Shown here: positions 7,115-12,583 of the stretch, in pieces
Position numbering within the stretch: position 1 is the stretch's first letter
Layout of the letters: each line of letters opens with the position of its first letter
NCBI GenBank assembly: GCA_008636095.1
Contig: VSJD01000001.1
Span: forward strand, 1 to 12,583
DNA length: 12,583 nucleotides
From: Kiritimatiellota bacterium
GTDB lineage: Bacteria > Verrucomicrobiota > Kiritimatiellia > JAAZAB01
Direction of reading: 5' to 3'
Position numbers and translations under genes: made by a program
The notes under the pieces: model-generated
Told to the model about the DNA's origin: nothing
The model's database searches: none
Seen by the model: the letters and a program-made list of their open reading frames with translations, nothing else

Positions 7115-8299
7115 TCAACGACCGGGAATCACCTTGTCCAATTCTATTTCACTCAAATCGCCGCGGGTGGAAATGATGATTGAATCCAGCCTGGCCGCTG
7201 CATTCCTTTCGGCGCCGCCGGCGCGGACCTGGAAACTTTCCCCGATTTTATACGACAATGGCCCCGTCCGGACCCAAGCCCATTTGCCGGCCGCCGGAAT
7301 TGCGACGCGCGCAAATGTCTCGATGATCTCCTTTCTGTAGACCAGGTCCATGGACTTCATGCCGGCATTATTGGCCATCGCCCTGAGATAAATATAAAAT
7401 GGCCGCCCCGTCCGGGGCAGGGGCACGTTCTGCGCAAGGCAGTAATAGCTGCCGCCCTCCATGTATGCCCCGCCACCGGCGTTTTTGTCTTTCACCGGGC
7501 TGATCGCCGTGCCCTCGTCCAGATAACGCTCCGCTTCAAACCGGATCGGGGCCACTTCAACGTCTGGCATTTCCGGCGCCTTTATCTGTTCAATTTTGAA
7601 GTCCAGGATGTTGAGTGAGCCTTCCTGCGGTTTGGCAGAACTAACCAGTAAAGTCGCGCTGAAGGCCGCGGTTCCCGTATAAAACTCCAATTCAAAGTCC
7701 TGCCAGTCCGCTGAGAGCTGCCGTTGCGGGCCATAGACCCATACGCCCCGTAAAACCGACAACATTACCCGACCTTCGCCCATAATTTTGCAGGAAATTA
7801 AATATCTGTTTTGCGGCTCAACGGTTAAATCCGTTCGTACCCCTTCCAGCGTTTTGTTGCCGGGCGTCTTGACGTGCATTACAGTTTTCCGGATCGGTGG
7901 TTGGGGCGCGGATTCCACAGGCCGGACCTGGGGCGGGGCGGGTTTGCATTTTTGTAATCCAAAAAAAAACAGTTTTTCCTTCAAAACCAGCCATTTGTTT
8001 GGGGGTTGCCGGGGTTTGGCCGGGCTCTGGACGGCAGCCGGGGCAGGTTCGGGAACGGGAATTTCAACCGATTCGATCGTAATTACGGATTTAGGCTCCG
8101 CGCTCTCGTAAGGCTGCCACTTCGAATAATCCGTTGCGACCGGCAGGGAAACAGTGGCAAGGCTGTTTTGTGAAAGAATAAGAATCAGAAAAAGCAGTTT
8201 CACGCCAACTACCATGGATTTCTTAAAATCGGCATTTCTTCTTAGACTGGATATATTAATTGCCGCGTTATGGATTGATTTGCCGTGTTGAGTAGACAT
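7115..8299 (-). CDS. Exported or membrane-anchored protein with two carbohydrate-binding-like domains
   Basis: A 394-residue protein not recognised as a named family. A basic N-terminal stretch of about 29 residues precedes one hydrophobic segment (about 30-48, VVGVKLLFLILIL), which could be a long signal peptide or an N-terminal membrane anchor. A proline-rich linker (about 79-136) follows. The central region (about 140-238) looks like a CBM4/9-type jelly roll (ISCKIMGEGRVMLSVL, DWQDFELEF). The C-terminal part (about 252-385) resembles CBM6/galactose-binding-like modules, with FEAERY, GGGAYMEGGSYYCLAQNVPLP and a closing LDSIIIS strand. No catalytic domain is evident, so binding or surface display of glycan is the likely role. 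It lies 76 bases upstream of the large CBM9-like gene and may act with it. The start at 8299 is set by GGAGG; ATGs at 8311 and 8215 lack ribosome-binding sites. Confidence 0.7.
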   Translation of the reverse strand: MSTQHGKSIHNAAINISSLRRNADFKKSMVVGVKLLFLILILSQNSLATVSLPVATDYSKWQPYESAEPKSVITIESVEIPVPEPAPAAVQSPAKPRQPPNKWLVLKEKLFFFGLQKCKPAPPQVRPVESAPQPPIRKTVMHVKTPGNKTLEGVRTDLTVEPQNRYLISCKIMGEGRVMLSVLRGVWVYGPQRQLSADWQDFELEFYTGTAAFSATLLVSSAKPQEGSLNILDFKIEQIKAPEMPDVEVAPIRFEAERYLDEGTAISPVKDKNAGGGAYMEGGSYYCLAQNVPLPRTGRPFYIYLRAMANNAGMKSMDLVYRKEIIETFARVAIPAAGKWAWVRTGPLSYKIGESFQVRAGGAERNAAARLDSIIISTRGDLSEIELDKVIPGR

Positions 8300-8304
8300 G
8301 GCAA

Positions 8305-8309
8305 CCTCC
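8305..8309 (-). promoter_or_regulatory. Shine-Dalgarno deciding the start at 8299
   Basis: GGAGG on the - strand ends five bases before the ATG at 8299. The in-frame ATG at 8311 overlaps this sequence and has no site of its own, so translation most likely begins at 8299. Confidence 0.65.
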
Positions 8310-8340
8310 ATCTTTTAGATTAAATTTGTTTTCTCGGTTT

Positions 8341-8363
8341 CTCCACCCTTTCGGCATGTGGAG
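8341..8363. repeat. Short inverted repeat upstream of the 394-residue gene
   Basis: CTCCAC (8341-8346) and GTGGAG (8358-8363) are exact reverse complements around an 11-base loop. They lie about 40-65 bases upstream of the gene starting at 8299 and downstream of the intron-like hairpin. It might be a small terminator stem or leader structure. No T tract or clear promoter accompanies it. Confidence 0.25.
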
Positions 8364-8408
8364 TGCCACAATATCGAATCATGAACGGAAATTATCATGC
8401 CCCTCACA

Positions 8409-8441
8409 GAACCGGACGTGCGCATTTTACGCATCCGTCTC
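8409..8441 (-). ncRNA. Orphan group II intron domain V-like hairpin
   Basis: Read on the - strand, these 33 bases begin GAGACGGATGCG and end GCGCACGTCCGGTTC. Group II intron domain V typically reads GAGCCGGATGCG, a GAAA-type loop, then CGCACGTCCGGTTC (about 34 bases). The lower stem GAGACGGA/TCCGGTTC, the two-base CG bulge and the upper stem TGCG/CGCA are all recognisable. Differences are C to A in the catalytic AGC triad and a loop one base short. The following bases TGTGAGGGG, then CATGA...TCATG, could be remains of domain VI. The element starts ten bases after the stop of the PurF-like gene. No reverse transcriptase or other intron part lies nearby, so it is probably a dead 3' remnant. Recognition is from memory of the domain V consensus. 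Confidence 0.55.
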
Positions 8442-8450
8442 TTCGGACGG

Positions 8451-9854
8451 TTATTCCACGCCGTCCCAGCAGAAGGTGCACAATTGTTCCTTGGGCAGGC
8501 CGATTGCCGCCACCAGGTCGTCTAACGTCTGATACTTCAAAGAGGTCAGTCCCAGGCGGAGCCGGATACGCTCGACCATGGCAACATATTTCGGCGAATC
8601 CGCGATGGTATATTCCTTCAACTCGCAGTGTTCAGCATGCCCTTCCAATTCCGTAATGGCTTTGCGGGCGGCTAGGTCCTGTTCGGAACGCGAACGCGAA
8701 AAATTTAAAAATTTACAGCCGTAGATCAGCGGTGGGCAGGCCGGGCGCATGTGCACCTCCCGCGCGCCACAGTCATACAATCGCTGGATGGTGTCTTTGA
8801 GCTGGGTGCCGCGTACGATGGAATCCTCGCAAAACAGAAGACACTGGCCCTGGATCATGTCCTTGATTGGAATCAGTTTCATCCGCGCCACCAGGTCGCG
8901 AACCGACTGATCCTGGGGCATGAAACTGCGCGGCCAGGTGGGCGTATATTTGACAAATGGACGGCAATACGGAATCTTGGCCGCGTTGGCATACCCCAGC
9001 GCATGGCCTGTGCCGGAATCCGGCACGCTGGCAACGTAATCGGGCTTCACGGTGTCGCACCGTGCCAGGCAGGCGCCGCACCGGTTGCGGACCTGCTCCG
9101 CGTTGATGCCTTCGTAACTGGATGCCGGATAGCCGTAATACACCCACAGGAATGAGCAGATCTGCAGGCGCTGGCCGGGCGGCTGGATAGTCTCGATACT
9201 GTCGGCGGTGAACCGGACAATTTCACCCGGACCAAGGATCTTATTGACTTCATATCCCAAGTTGGGAAACGCGCAGGTTTCCAGGGTCACGGCGTGGGCA
9301 TCCGTCTTTTCCCCTATGATGACGGGTGTGCGGCCCAGCCGGTCGCGCGCCGCATAAATGCCATCCTGGGTCAGGAGCAGGAGGGAACAGGATCCCTCGA
9401 TGGTCTTCTGAGCAAGGCGAATACCCTCCAGAAAAGTCGCACCCTGATTGATCAGCATGGCCACGAGCTCGGTCGAATTAATTTCATTGGCGCCCAGCTC
9501 GGCAAAATGAACGGAACGTTCATGAAAGGCCTGCTGGGTCAATGCCTCGGCATTCAGCACTTTGCCGACCGTTACAATGGCATAAACGCCCAGGTGGGAA
9601 GCGATAATGAGCGGTTGATCCTCATGATCGCTGAGGGCACCGATGCCGCTGGCGCCGTGCATTCTGGTGATATCGGTTTCAAATTTGGACCGGAACTGGG
9701 TGTTGGTAATGTCATGAATAAAACGCGTAAAACCGTCGGCATTGTGCACGGCCAACCCGCCGCGCCGCGTGCCCATATGCGAGTGATAATCGGTTCCAAA
9801 AAAAAGATCGTTGACACAATCGGATTTGGAAACTACGCCGAAAAAGCCACCCAT
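8451..9854 (-). CDS. PurF-like amidotransferase/phosphoribosyltransferase with altered glutaminase nucleophile
   Basis: A 467-residue homologue of amidophosphoribosyltransferase, the enzyme that makes phosphoribosylamine from PRPP and glutamine in purine synthesis. The N-terminal Ntn-hydrolase glutaminase domain (1 to about 240) is recognisable (YHSHMGTRRGG, 23-33; ARDRLGRTPVI, 169-179), but the protein begins MGGFFG where PurF begins with Met-Cys-Gly: the nucleophilic Cys2 is Gly. The phosphoribosyltransferase domain is well kept: SVPDSGTGHALGYA (277-289), SVRDLVARMKLIPI, and the PRPP loop LLFCEDSIVRGTQ (339-351), with Glu where PurF commonly has Asp. It ends in a CxxCW motif (CTFCW, 459-463). 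The start at 9854 is fixed by AGGAGGT; a further 60 open codons upstream are not PurF-like. It may use free ammonia, or have another role; glutamine hydrolysis by the usual mechanism looks impossible. Its presence among sugar genes is unexplained. Confidence 0.85.
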   Translation of the reverse strand: MGGFFGVVSKSDCVNDLFFGTDYHSHMGTRRGGLAVHNADGFTRFIHDITNTQFRSKFETDITRMHGASGIGALSDHEDQPLIIASHLGVYAIVTVGKVLNAEALTQQAFHERSVHFAELGANEINSTELVAMLINQGATFLEGIRLAQKTIEGSCSLLLLTQDGIYAARDRLGRTPVIIGEKTDAHAVTLETCAFPNLGYEVNKILGPGEIVRFTADSIETIQPPGQRLQICSFLWVYYGYPASSYEGINAEQVRNRCGACLARCDTVKPDYVASVPDSGTGHALGYANAAKIPYCRPFVKYTPTWPRSFMPQDQSVRDLVARMKLIPIKDMIQGQCLLFCEDSIVRGTQLKDTIQRLYDCGAREVHMRPACPPLIYGCKFLNFSRSRSEQDLAARKAITELEGHAEHCELKEYTIADSPKYVAMVERIRLRLGLTSLKYQTLDDLVAAIGLPKEQLCTFCWDGVE

Positions 9855-9860
9855 AATATT

Positions 9861-9867
9861 ACCTCCT
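9861..9867 (-). promoter_or_regulatory. Shine-Dalgarno deciding the start of the PurF-like gene
   Basis: AGGAGGT on the - strand lies six bases before the ATG at 9854. It shows that the MGGFFG N-terminus is real and that the frame continuing to 10034 is not translated as an extension. This matters because the identity of residue 2 decides whether the glutaminase can work. Confidence 0.85.
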
Positions 9868-9892
9868 GCCTGTATCGGACGTTTGAGAATCC

Positions 9893-9918
9893 GCCCCGAC
9901 CTCTCGGAGAGTCGGGGC
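9893..9918 (-). promoter_or_regulatory. Strong hairpin in the leader of the PurF-like gene
   Basis: GCCCCGA (9893-9899) pairs with TCGGGGC (9912-9918), and after a one-base bulge CTCT pairs with AGAG around a CGG loop, giving an 11-pair GC-rich stem. It lies about 40 bases before the start codon on the transcribed side. It could be a terminator for the oxidoreductase gene upstream (though no T tract follows on the - strand), an RNA-stability element or a translational control hairpin. Confidence 0.45.
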
Positions 9919-9997
9919 TGGCCGGCCCGCAGCACTTCGCGCAGCGATGCGGACAGGCTGACCAGAGCGCATAATAGAGCATTGAGGTTGCGAGTCA

Positions 9998-10023
9998 AGC
10001 ACGCTCGCGACAGCACGCTCGCG
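9998..10023. repeat. Two-copy 14-base tandem repeat
   Basis: AGCACGCTCGCG occurs at 9998-10009 and at 10012-10023, identical over 12 bases with two spacer bases. It lies in the noncoding gap between the short oxidoreductase and the PurF-like gene. The purpose is unknown; it may reflect slippage or a paired protein-binding site. Confidence 0.5.
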
Positions 10024-10050
10024 GCTGAGCGCATCGACCAAATATTCAGG

Positions 10051-10071
10051 ATTCCCGATTAAATTGGGAAT
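10051..10071. promoter_or_regulatory. Operator-like 21-base interrupted palindrome
   Basis: ATTCCC (10051-10056) and GGGAAT (10066-10071) are exact reverse complements, and the inner ATT/AAT also match around a central A with one mismatched pair. This is the size and symmetry of a dimeric-repressor operator. It lies 43 bases after the end of the short oxidoreductase gene and about 200 bases before the PurF-like gene, so it could mark a separate promoter or be a weak terminator stem. Confidence 0.35.
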
Positions 10072-10113
10072 AACAGTTACGCGAAGCGCATTTGGTTGCG
10101 GCCCTCCAAGGCG

Positions 10114-10953
10114 TTATAGCTTCATGAATTTTCCTGTTGCTTTAGCCTTGAGGGCCACATCCAGAATCCGCCGGATCATTAGACTTTCCGCCCGGTCAAT
10201 TGTCGCTTTGCCGGTCTCAAACAGATCCAGGATCGCCGCGGCCATATTCAGAAAGATTGGATCACCGTCAGCGACGATGATTTTGGTTTCCTTGTCTGTC
10301 GTGACGCTGGCCGCACAGGGCGTGGCGGCATTGAGGTACACGTTGATAACGGCGGTGCGGCCGCCGCTGAAGTCAACAATCAACTGCCGCTGGTTGCCTG
10401 ATCCCCGCAGCATGAGGCGTTCGGCGGCCGGCCCCATACAGCTGACAACCAGTTCCACGGGATGAATCGCATATTCTTCAAACGAGCTGCCGGCCCTCCA
10501 CGCCACCATGTGGCGGACATTGGCCGCGCCCACCTCGCGGACATGAGCCTGTATTTTAGTGTAGCGCAACGCCGAGGTGGTCTGCATGGTAACGCCGTGT
10601 TTATCGGCCAACGCAAATATTTTTGCGGCCGTCTTGAGGTCCGGCGCAAATGTCTTATCCACGTAGGTCGTCTTGCGCATGGGCAATACCTTCTTGCACA
10701 GCGCCCAGTGCGTTTCGGGATTGGACGGCGCCAGAATCATGTAATGATCCACGGCCTTGTCCAGCTTGGCGACGGAATCGAAGTAGGGAACGCCGTTCTT
10801 TTCCGCCCATTGCCGGCCCGTTACCTCCTCCTGGTCATAACACCCCGCGACGGTAAAGCCACGGCCGCTCAGTTCTTTCCGAATCGCTGCGAGATAGGTA
10901 TTCGCATGAAAATTATCCAGCTTGAAATCCACAAAACCAATTTGCTTGCTCAT
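10114..10953 (-). CDS. Short divergent Gfo/Idh/MocA-family oxidoreductase
   Basis: A 279-residue protein of the Gfo/Idh/MocA group, NAD(P)-dependent oxidoreductases that act mainly on sugars, cyclitols and their derivatives. It is shorter than the usual 330-400 residues. The N-terminus IGFVDFKLDNFHANTYL replaces the standard glycine-rich GxGxxG dinucleotide loop, a form seen in a recognisable subgroup beginning with Gly-Phe-x-Asp. The usual EKP motif reads VDKTFAPD, keeping the catalytic Lys100. A conserved histidine, His164 in EEYAIHPVEL, is in the expected place of the active-site His. Upstream GGGAA gives a moderate ribosome-binding site seven bases before the ATG. It lies 111 bases after the canonical oxidoreductase gene. 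Substrate and cofactor are unknown, and loss of true dehydrogenase activity cannot be excluded. Confidence 0.8.
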   Translation of the reverse strand: MSKQIGFVDFKLDNFHANTYLAAIRKELSGRGFTVAGCYDQEEVTGRQWAEKNGVPYFDSVAKLDKAVDHYMILAPSNPETHWALCKKVLPMRKTTYVDKTFAPDLKTAAKIFALADKHGVTMQTTSALRYTKIQAHVREVGAANVRHMVAWRAGSSFEEYAIHPVELVVSCMGPAAERLMLRGSGNQRQLIVDFSGGRTAVINVYLNAATPCAASVTTDKETKIIVADGDPIFLNMAAAILDLFETGKATIDRAESLMIRRILDVALKAKATGKFMKL

Positions 10954-11064
10954 GAACAGTTCCCTTTCCGTATGTTGTTGACTGTCTTGCCTACGTTAAA
11001 CGATCGCCAATCGCAGAACAAATGCCCTCCGACACCTTGCGGTAGAGACTGACTTCCGGCGATA

Positions 11065-12060
11065 TCACGCAACGGAGATCCTCCTTCCACGCTCAGCCGA
11101 TTGGTAAATCGCGCCGGCAATGCAAGCGGCCTTGACGCCGTCTTCGGCCGTCACCGACGGCTTTTTCCCGTTACGCACACAGTCCAGAAAGTGCCGAATT
11201 TCGCCTGTAAATCGGTCCACGTGTTTCGCGCAATCCACGGGTTTCCATTCGTTGCCGCCTTTGACCTTGTACGACAGGTCGGCAAATCCTGGATTCCAGT
11301 AACTGACAATGGCCGTGCCTTTGGTTCCGTACCATTCCACAAAATTTCCGCAGACTTGGAGCGAGTAGCTGGCGGTGATTTCGCCGAACGCGGCGTTGCC
11401 ACGCGTGGCCAGGTTGATCATACCAAAGTCCTCGATGCGGAGCTTTTGCATGATGTTCCCAGCCATCGCCTGAACTATGACCGGCTCGCCCACGAGGAAC
11501 CGAAACAGGTCCACCGAGTGGGCGCAGTGATCCACCAAGCACCCACCGCCGGAGAGCTTCGGATCCGTGCGATGATTCCCCTTCAGCGGCGAGTACCCGC
11601 CGAAAAGATTACGGAACAGCAACGGCTTGCCCAGCACACCGCGGTCGATGAGTCCTTTTAACTCGATGATTGCGGGATGAAACCGATGACAGAACGCCGT
11701 CATGAACACAGAGCGGGATCGGCGCGACAGCGCGGCCAGTCGGCCGGCTTTTCCGGCGTTCACTTCCAACGGCTTTTCGCAGAGGACACTTATTCCCGCT
11801 TTCAAGAACGGCTTGCAGTTGGCGAGATGCATCGCCGGAGGCGAACAAATACTGACGGCATCCAAATCACCACCTTGCACCATTTCGTCCAGTGATCCCA
11901 TCACACGGGCACCGGTTTCTTCAGCCAGCTTTTCGGCGGCCTGCGGTTTGACATCATAAACCGCGACAATGTGAACCCCTTGATTGTTTTTATAGCCTTT
12001 GACATGCGCCCGCGCAATGCCGCCGCACCCTACAATACCAATACGCAACTGTCTGCTCAT
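11065..12060 (-). CDS. Gfo/Idh/MocA-family oxidoreductase
   Basis: A 331-residue NAD(P)-dependent oxidoreductase of standard family length. The Rossmann loop GIVGCGGIA (8-16) ends its first strand, YDVKP marks the acidic end of the second, and CEKP (94-97) supplies catalytic Lys96. The second domain has GGGCLVDHCAHSVDL (171-185), in which Asp177 and His181 match the family's D-x3-H active-site pair. Such enzymes oxidise sugars or inositols, or transiently oxidise C3 of glycosides, so the context next to secreted glycan-binding proteins fits a catabolic step. Exact substrate is not predictable. An AGGAGG sequence four bases before the ATG fixes the start. It follows the LacI-type gene by 48 bases and is probably co-transcribed with it. 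Confidence 0.92.
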   Translation of the reverse strand: MSRQLRIGIVGCGGIARAHVKGYKNNQGVHIVAVYDVKPQAAEKLAEETGARVMGSLDEMVQGGDLDAVSICSPPAMHLANCKPFLKAGISVLCEKPLEVNAGKAGRLAALSRRSRSVFMTAFCHRFHPAIIELKGLIDRGVLGKPLLFRNLFGGYSPLKGNHRTDPKLSGGGCLVDHCAHSVDLFRFLVGEPVIVQAMAGNIMQKLRIEDFGMINLATRGNAAFGEITASYSLQVCGNFVEWYGTKGTAIVSYWNPGFADLSYKVKGGNEWKPVDCAKHVDRFTGEIRHFLDCVRNGKKPSVTAEDGVKAACIAGAIYQSAERGRRISVA

Positions 12061-12064
12061 CGCT

Positions 12065-12070
12065 CCTCCT
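12065..12070 (-). promoter_or_regulatory. Shine-Dalgarno for the canonical oxidoreductase
   Basis: AGGAGG on the - strand lies four bases before the ATG at 12060, within the 48-base gap after the regulator gene. This short gap leaves little space for an independent promoter. Confidence 0.7.
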
Positions 12071-12108
12071 TTTCTGTTGTTTTGAATACTCGTTCATCCT
12101 AAAAAAGC

Positions 12109-12583
12109 TTATCCCGATTTCCGGATCACAAGGCGAGGCGGAATCGAAACGGAGGATTCCCGGCCCCCGTTAATCATGTGAATCAGCTTGCGCGCCGCCA
12201 GGCGCCCTTCTTCACGGAAAGGCTGATGGAGCGTGGTCAACGCGGGCGTGATCTCGGAAGTTAGATCCAGATCATCATATCCGATCACCAGCACATCGCG
12301 TCCTGCCTGAAGGGATGTCTCGGATAATGCCCGGAAGATTCGCAACGCAAGAACATCCGTCACGGCAAAAATGCCGACCGGCCGGGAAGCAGACGCTTTC
12401 AGACAAAACCGGGACATGGCCCTAAATCCAGACGCATCATCCTTGAATTCATGCGCCCTTCTGTCGGCCGTTGAGAGAAACTGTTGAAAACCATGATTAC
12501 GGTCGGGAGATGATCCCATAACGGCAAAACGGACACAGCGGCGCGCCAGCAATCGTGCGGCCGCCAAGCGACCGCCTTTCTTG
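12109..12583 (-). CDS. LacI-family transcriptional regulator, C-terminal part (partial)
   Basis: The frame is open to the window edge, so this is the last 157 residues of a longer gene whose DNA-binding N-terminus lies outside. The visible part matches the periplasmic-binding-protein-like effector domain of LacI-type regulators: GGRLAAARLLARR followed by a beta strand (VRFAVMG), RNHGFQQFL, PVGIFAVTDVLALRIFRAL, VLVIGYDDLDL and the ending TPALTTLHQPFREEGRLAARKLIHMI...PPRLVIRKS. The VIGYDD motif and the TTLHQP motif are hallmarks of the family. Effector would be a sugar or related small molecule. Being the first gene of a same-strand array, it is the likely local regulator of the genes after it. 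The helix-turn-helix type (LacI or other) cannot be seen here. Confidence 0.88.
   Translation of the reverse strand, partial: KKGGRLAAARLLARRCVRFAVMGSSPDRNHGFQQFLSTADRRAHEFKDDASGFRAMSRFCLKASASRPVGIFAVTDVLALRIFRALSETSLQAGRDVLVIGYDDLDLTSEITPALTTLHQPFREEGRLAARKLIHMINGGRESSVSIPPRLVIRKSG

Noticed and set aside
9294..9974. Open frame of 226 codons on the + strand inside the PurF-like gene
   Set aside because: It is antisense to a gene with clear motifs and has no recognisable domain or ribosome-binding site.
9855..10034. 60-codon upstream extension of the PurF-like gene
   Set aside because: AGGAGGT at 9861-9867 sits properly for the ATG at 9854, the extra residues match nothing in the family, and the region carries repeats and a hairpin typical of noncoding DNA.
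11101..11661. Open frame of 186 codons on the + strand inside the canonical oxidoreductase gene
   Set aside because: It is fully antisense to a confidently identified gene and has low-information composition.
1..12583. CRISPR array, tRNA, rRNA or complete insertion sequence
   Set aside because: No regularly spaced repeats, no tRNA-like cloverleaf with CCA-end pattern, no rRNA-like sequence and no transposase or reverse transcriptase gene could be recognised.
8451..12583. Reading the array as a purine biosynthesis operon because of the PurF-like gene
   Set aside because: No other pur gene is present, the glutaminase nucleophile is missing, and the neighbours are sugar-related.

Overview
The window comes from a bacterial chromosome of moderate GC content with fairly loose gene spacing. 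It carries eight complete genes and one partial gene. No 16S, ribosomal protein or other taxonomic marker is present, so any placement is inference. The mix of an AGE-family epimerase, Gfo/Idh/MocA oxidoreductases, a LacI-type regulator, large secreted CBM9-like proteins and a cytoplasmic hybrid-free two-component pair fits an uncultured carbohydrate-degrading bacterium, perhaps of the PVC group (Kiritimatiellota, Lentisphaerota or Verrucomicrobiota).

Layout. Bases 1-317 hold no gene. They contain a GC-rich, palindrome-bearing block that looks like a REP-type repeat, and a possible sigma70 promoter. Three genes on the + strand follow: a soluble PAS histidine kinase (318-2054), a single-domain CheY-like response regulator (2078-2461) and an N-acylglucosamine 2-epimerase-family enzyme (2544-3755). 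The interval 3756-4041 separates two convergent gene groups and is unusually rich in DNA symmetry: a 15-bp-arm hairpin, a perfect 31-bp palindrome and a further GC-rich foldback.

The rest of the window (4042-12583) is a six-gene array, all on the - strand. In transcription order it holds a LacI-family regulator (5' end outside the window), a canonical Gfo/Idh/MocA oxidoreductase, a short divergent Gfo/Idh/MocA oxidoreductase, a PurF-like protein with an altered glutaminase nucleophile, a membrane-anchored or secreted protein with two carbohydrate-binding-like beta domains, and a ~1000-residue secreted protein with a CBM9-like N-terminus and a glycosidase-like barrel. Reliable Shine-Dalgarno sequences fix four of these starts. 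Two of those starts lie well inside longer open frames.

How the genes may work together (inference). The secreted proteins would bind and cut an extracellular glycan, the oxidoreductases and the nearby epimerase would process the sugars inside the cell, and the LacI-type protein would sense a sugar signal. The PurF-like protein does not fit this scheme easily and is the most puzzling gene. Between it and the next gene lies a short sequence that closely resembles domain V of a group II intron, with no intron-encoded reverse transcriptase nearby.
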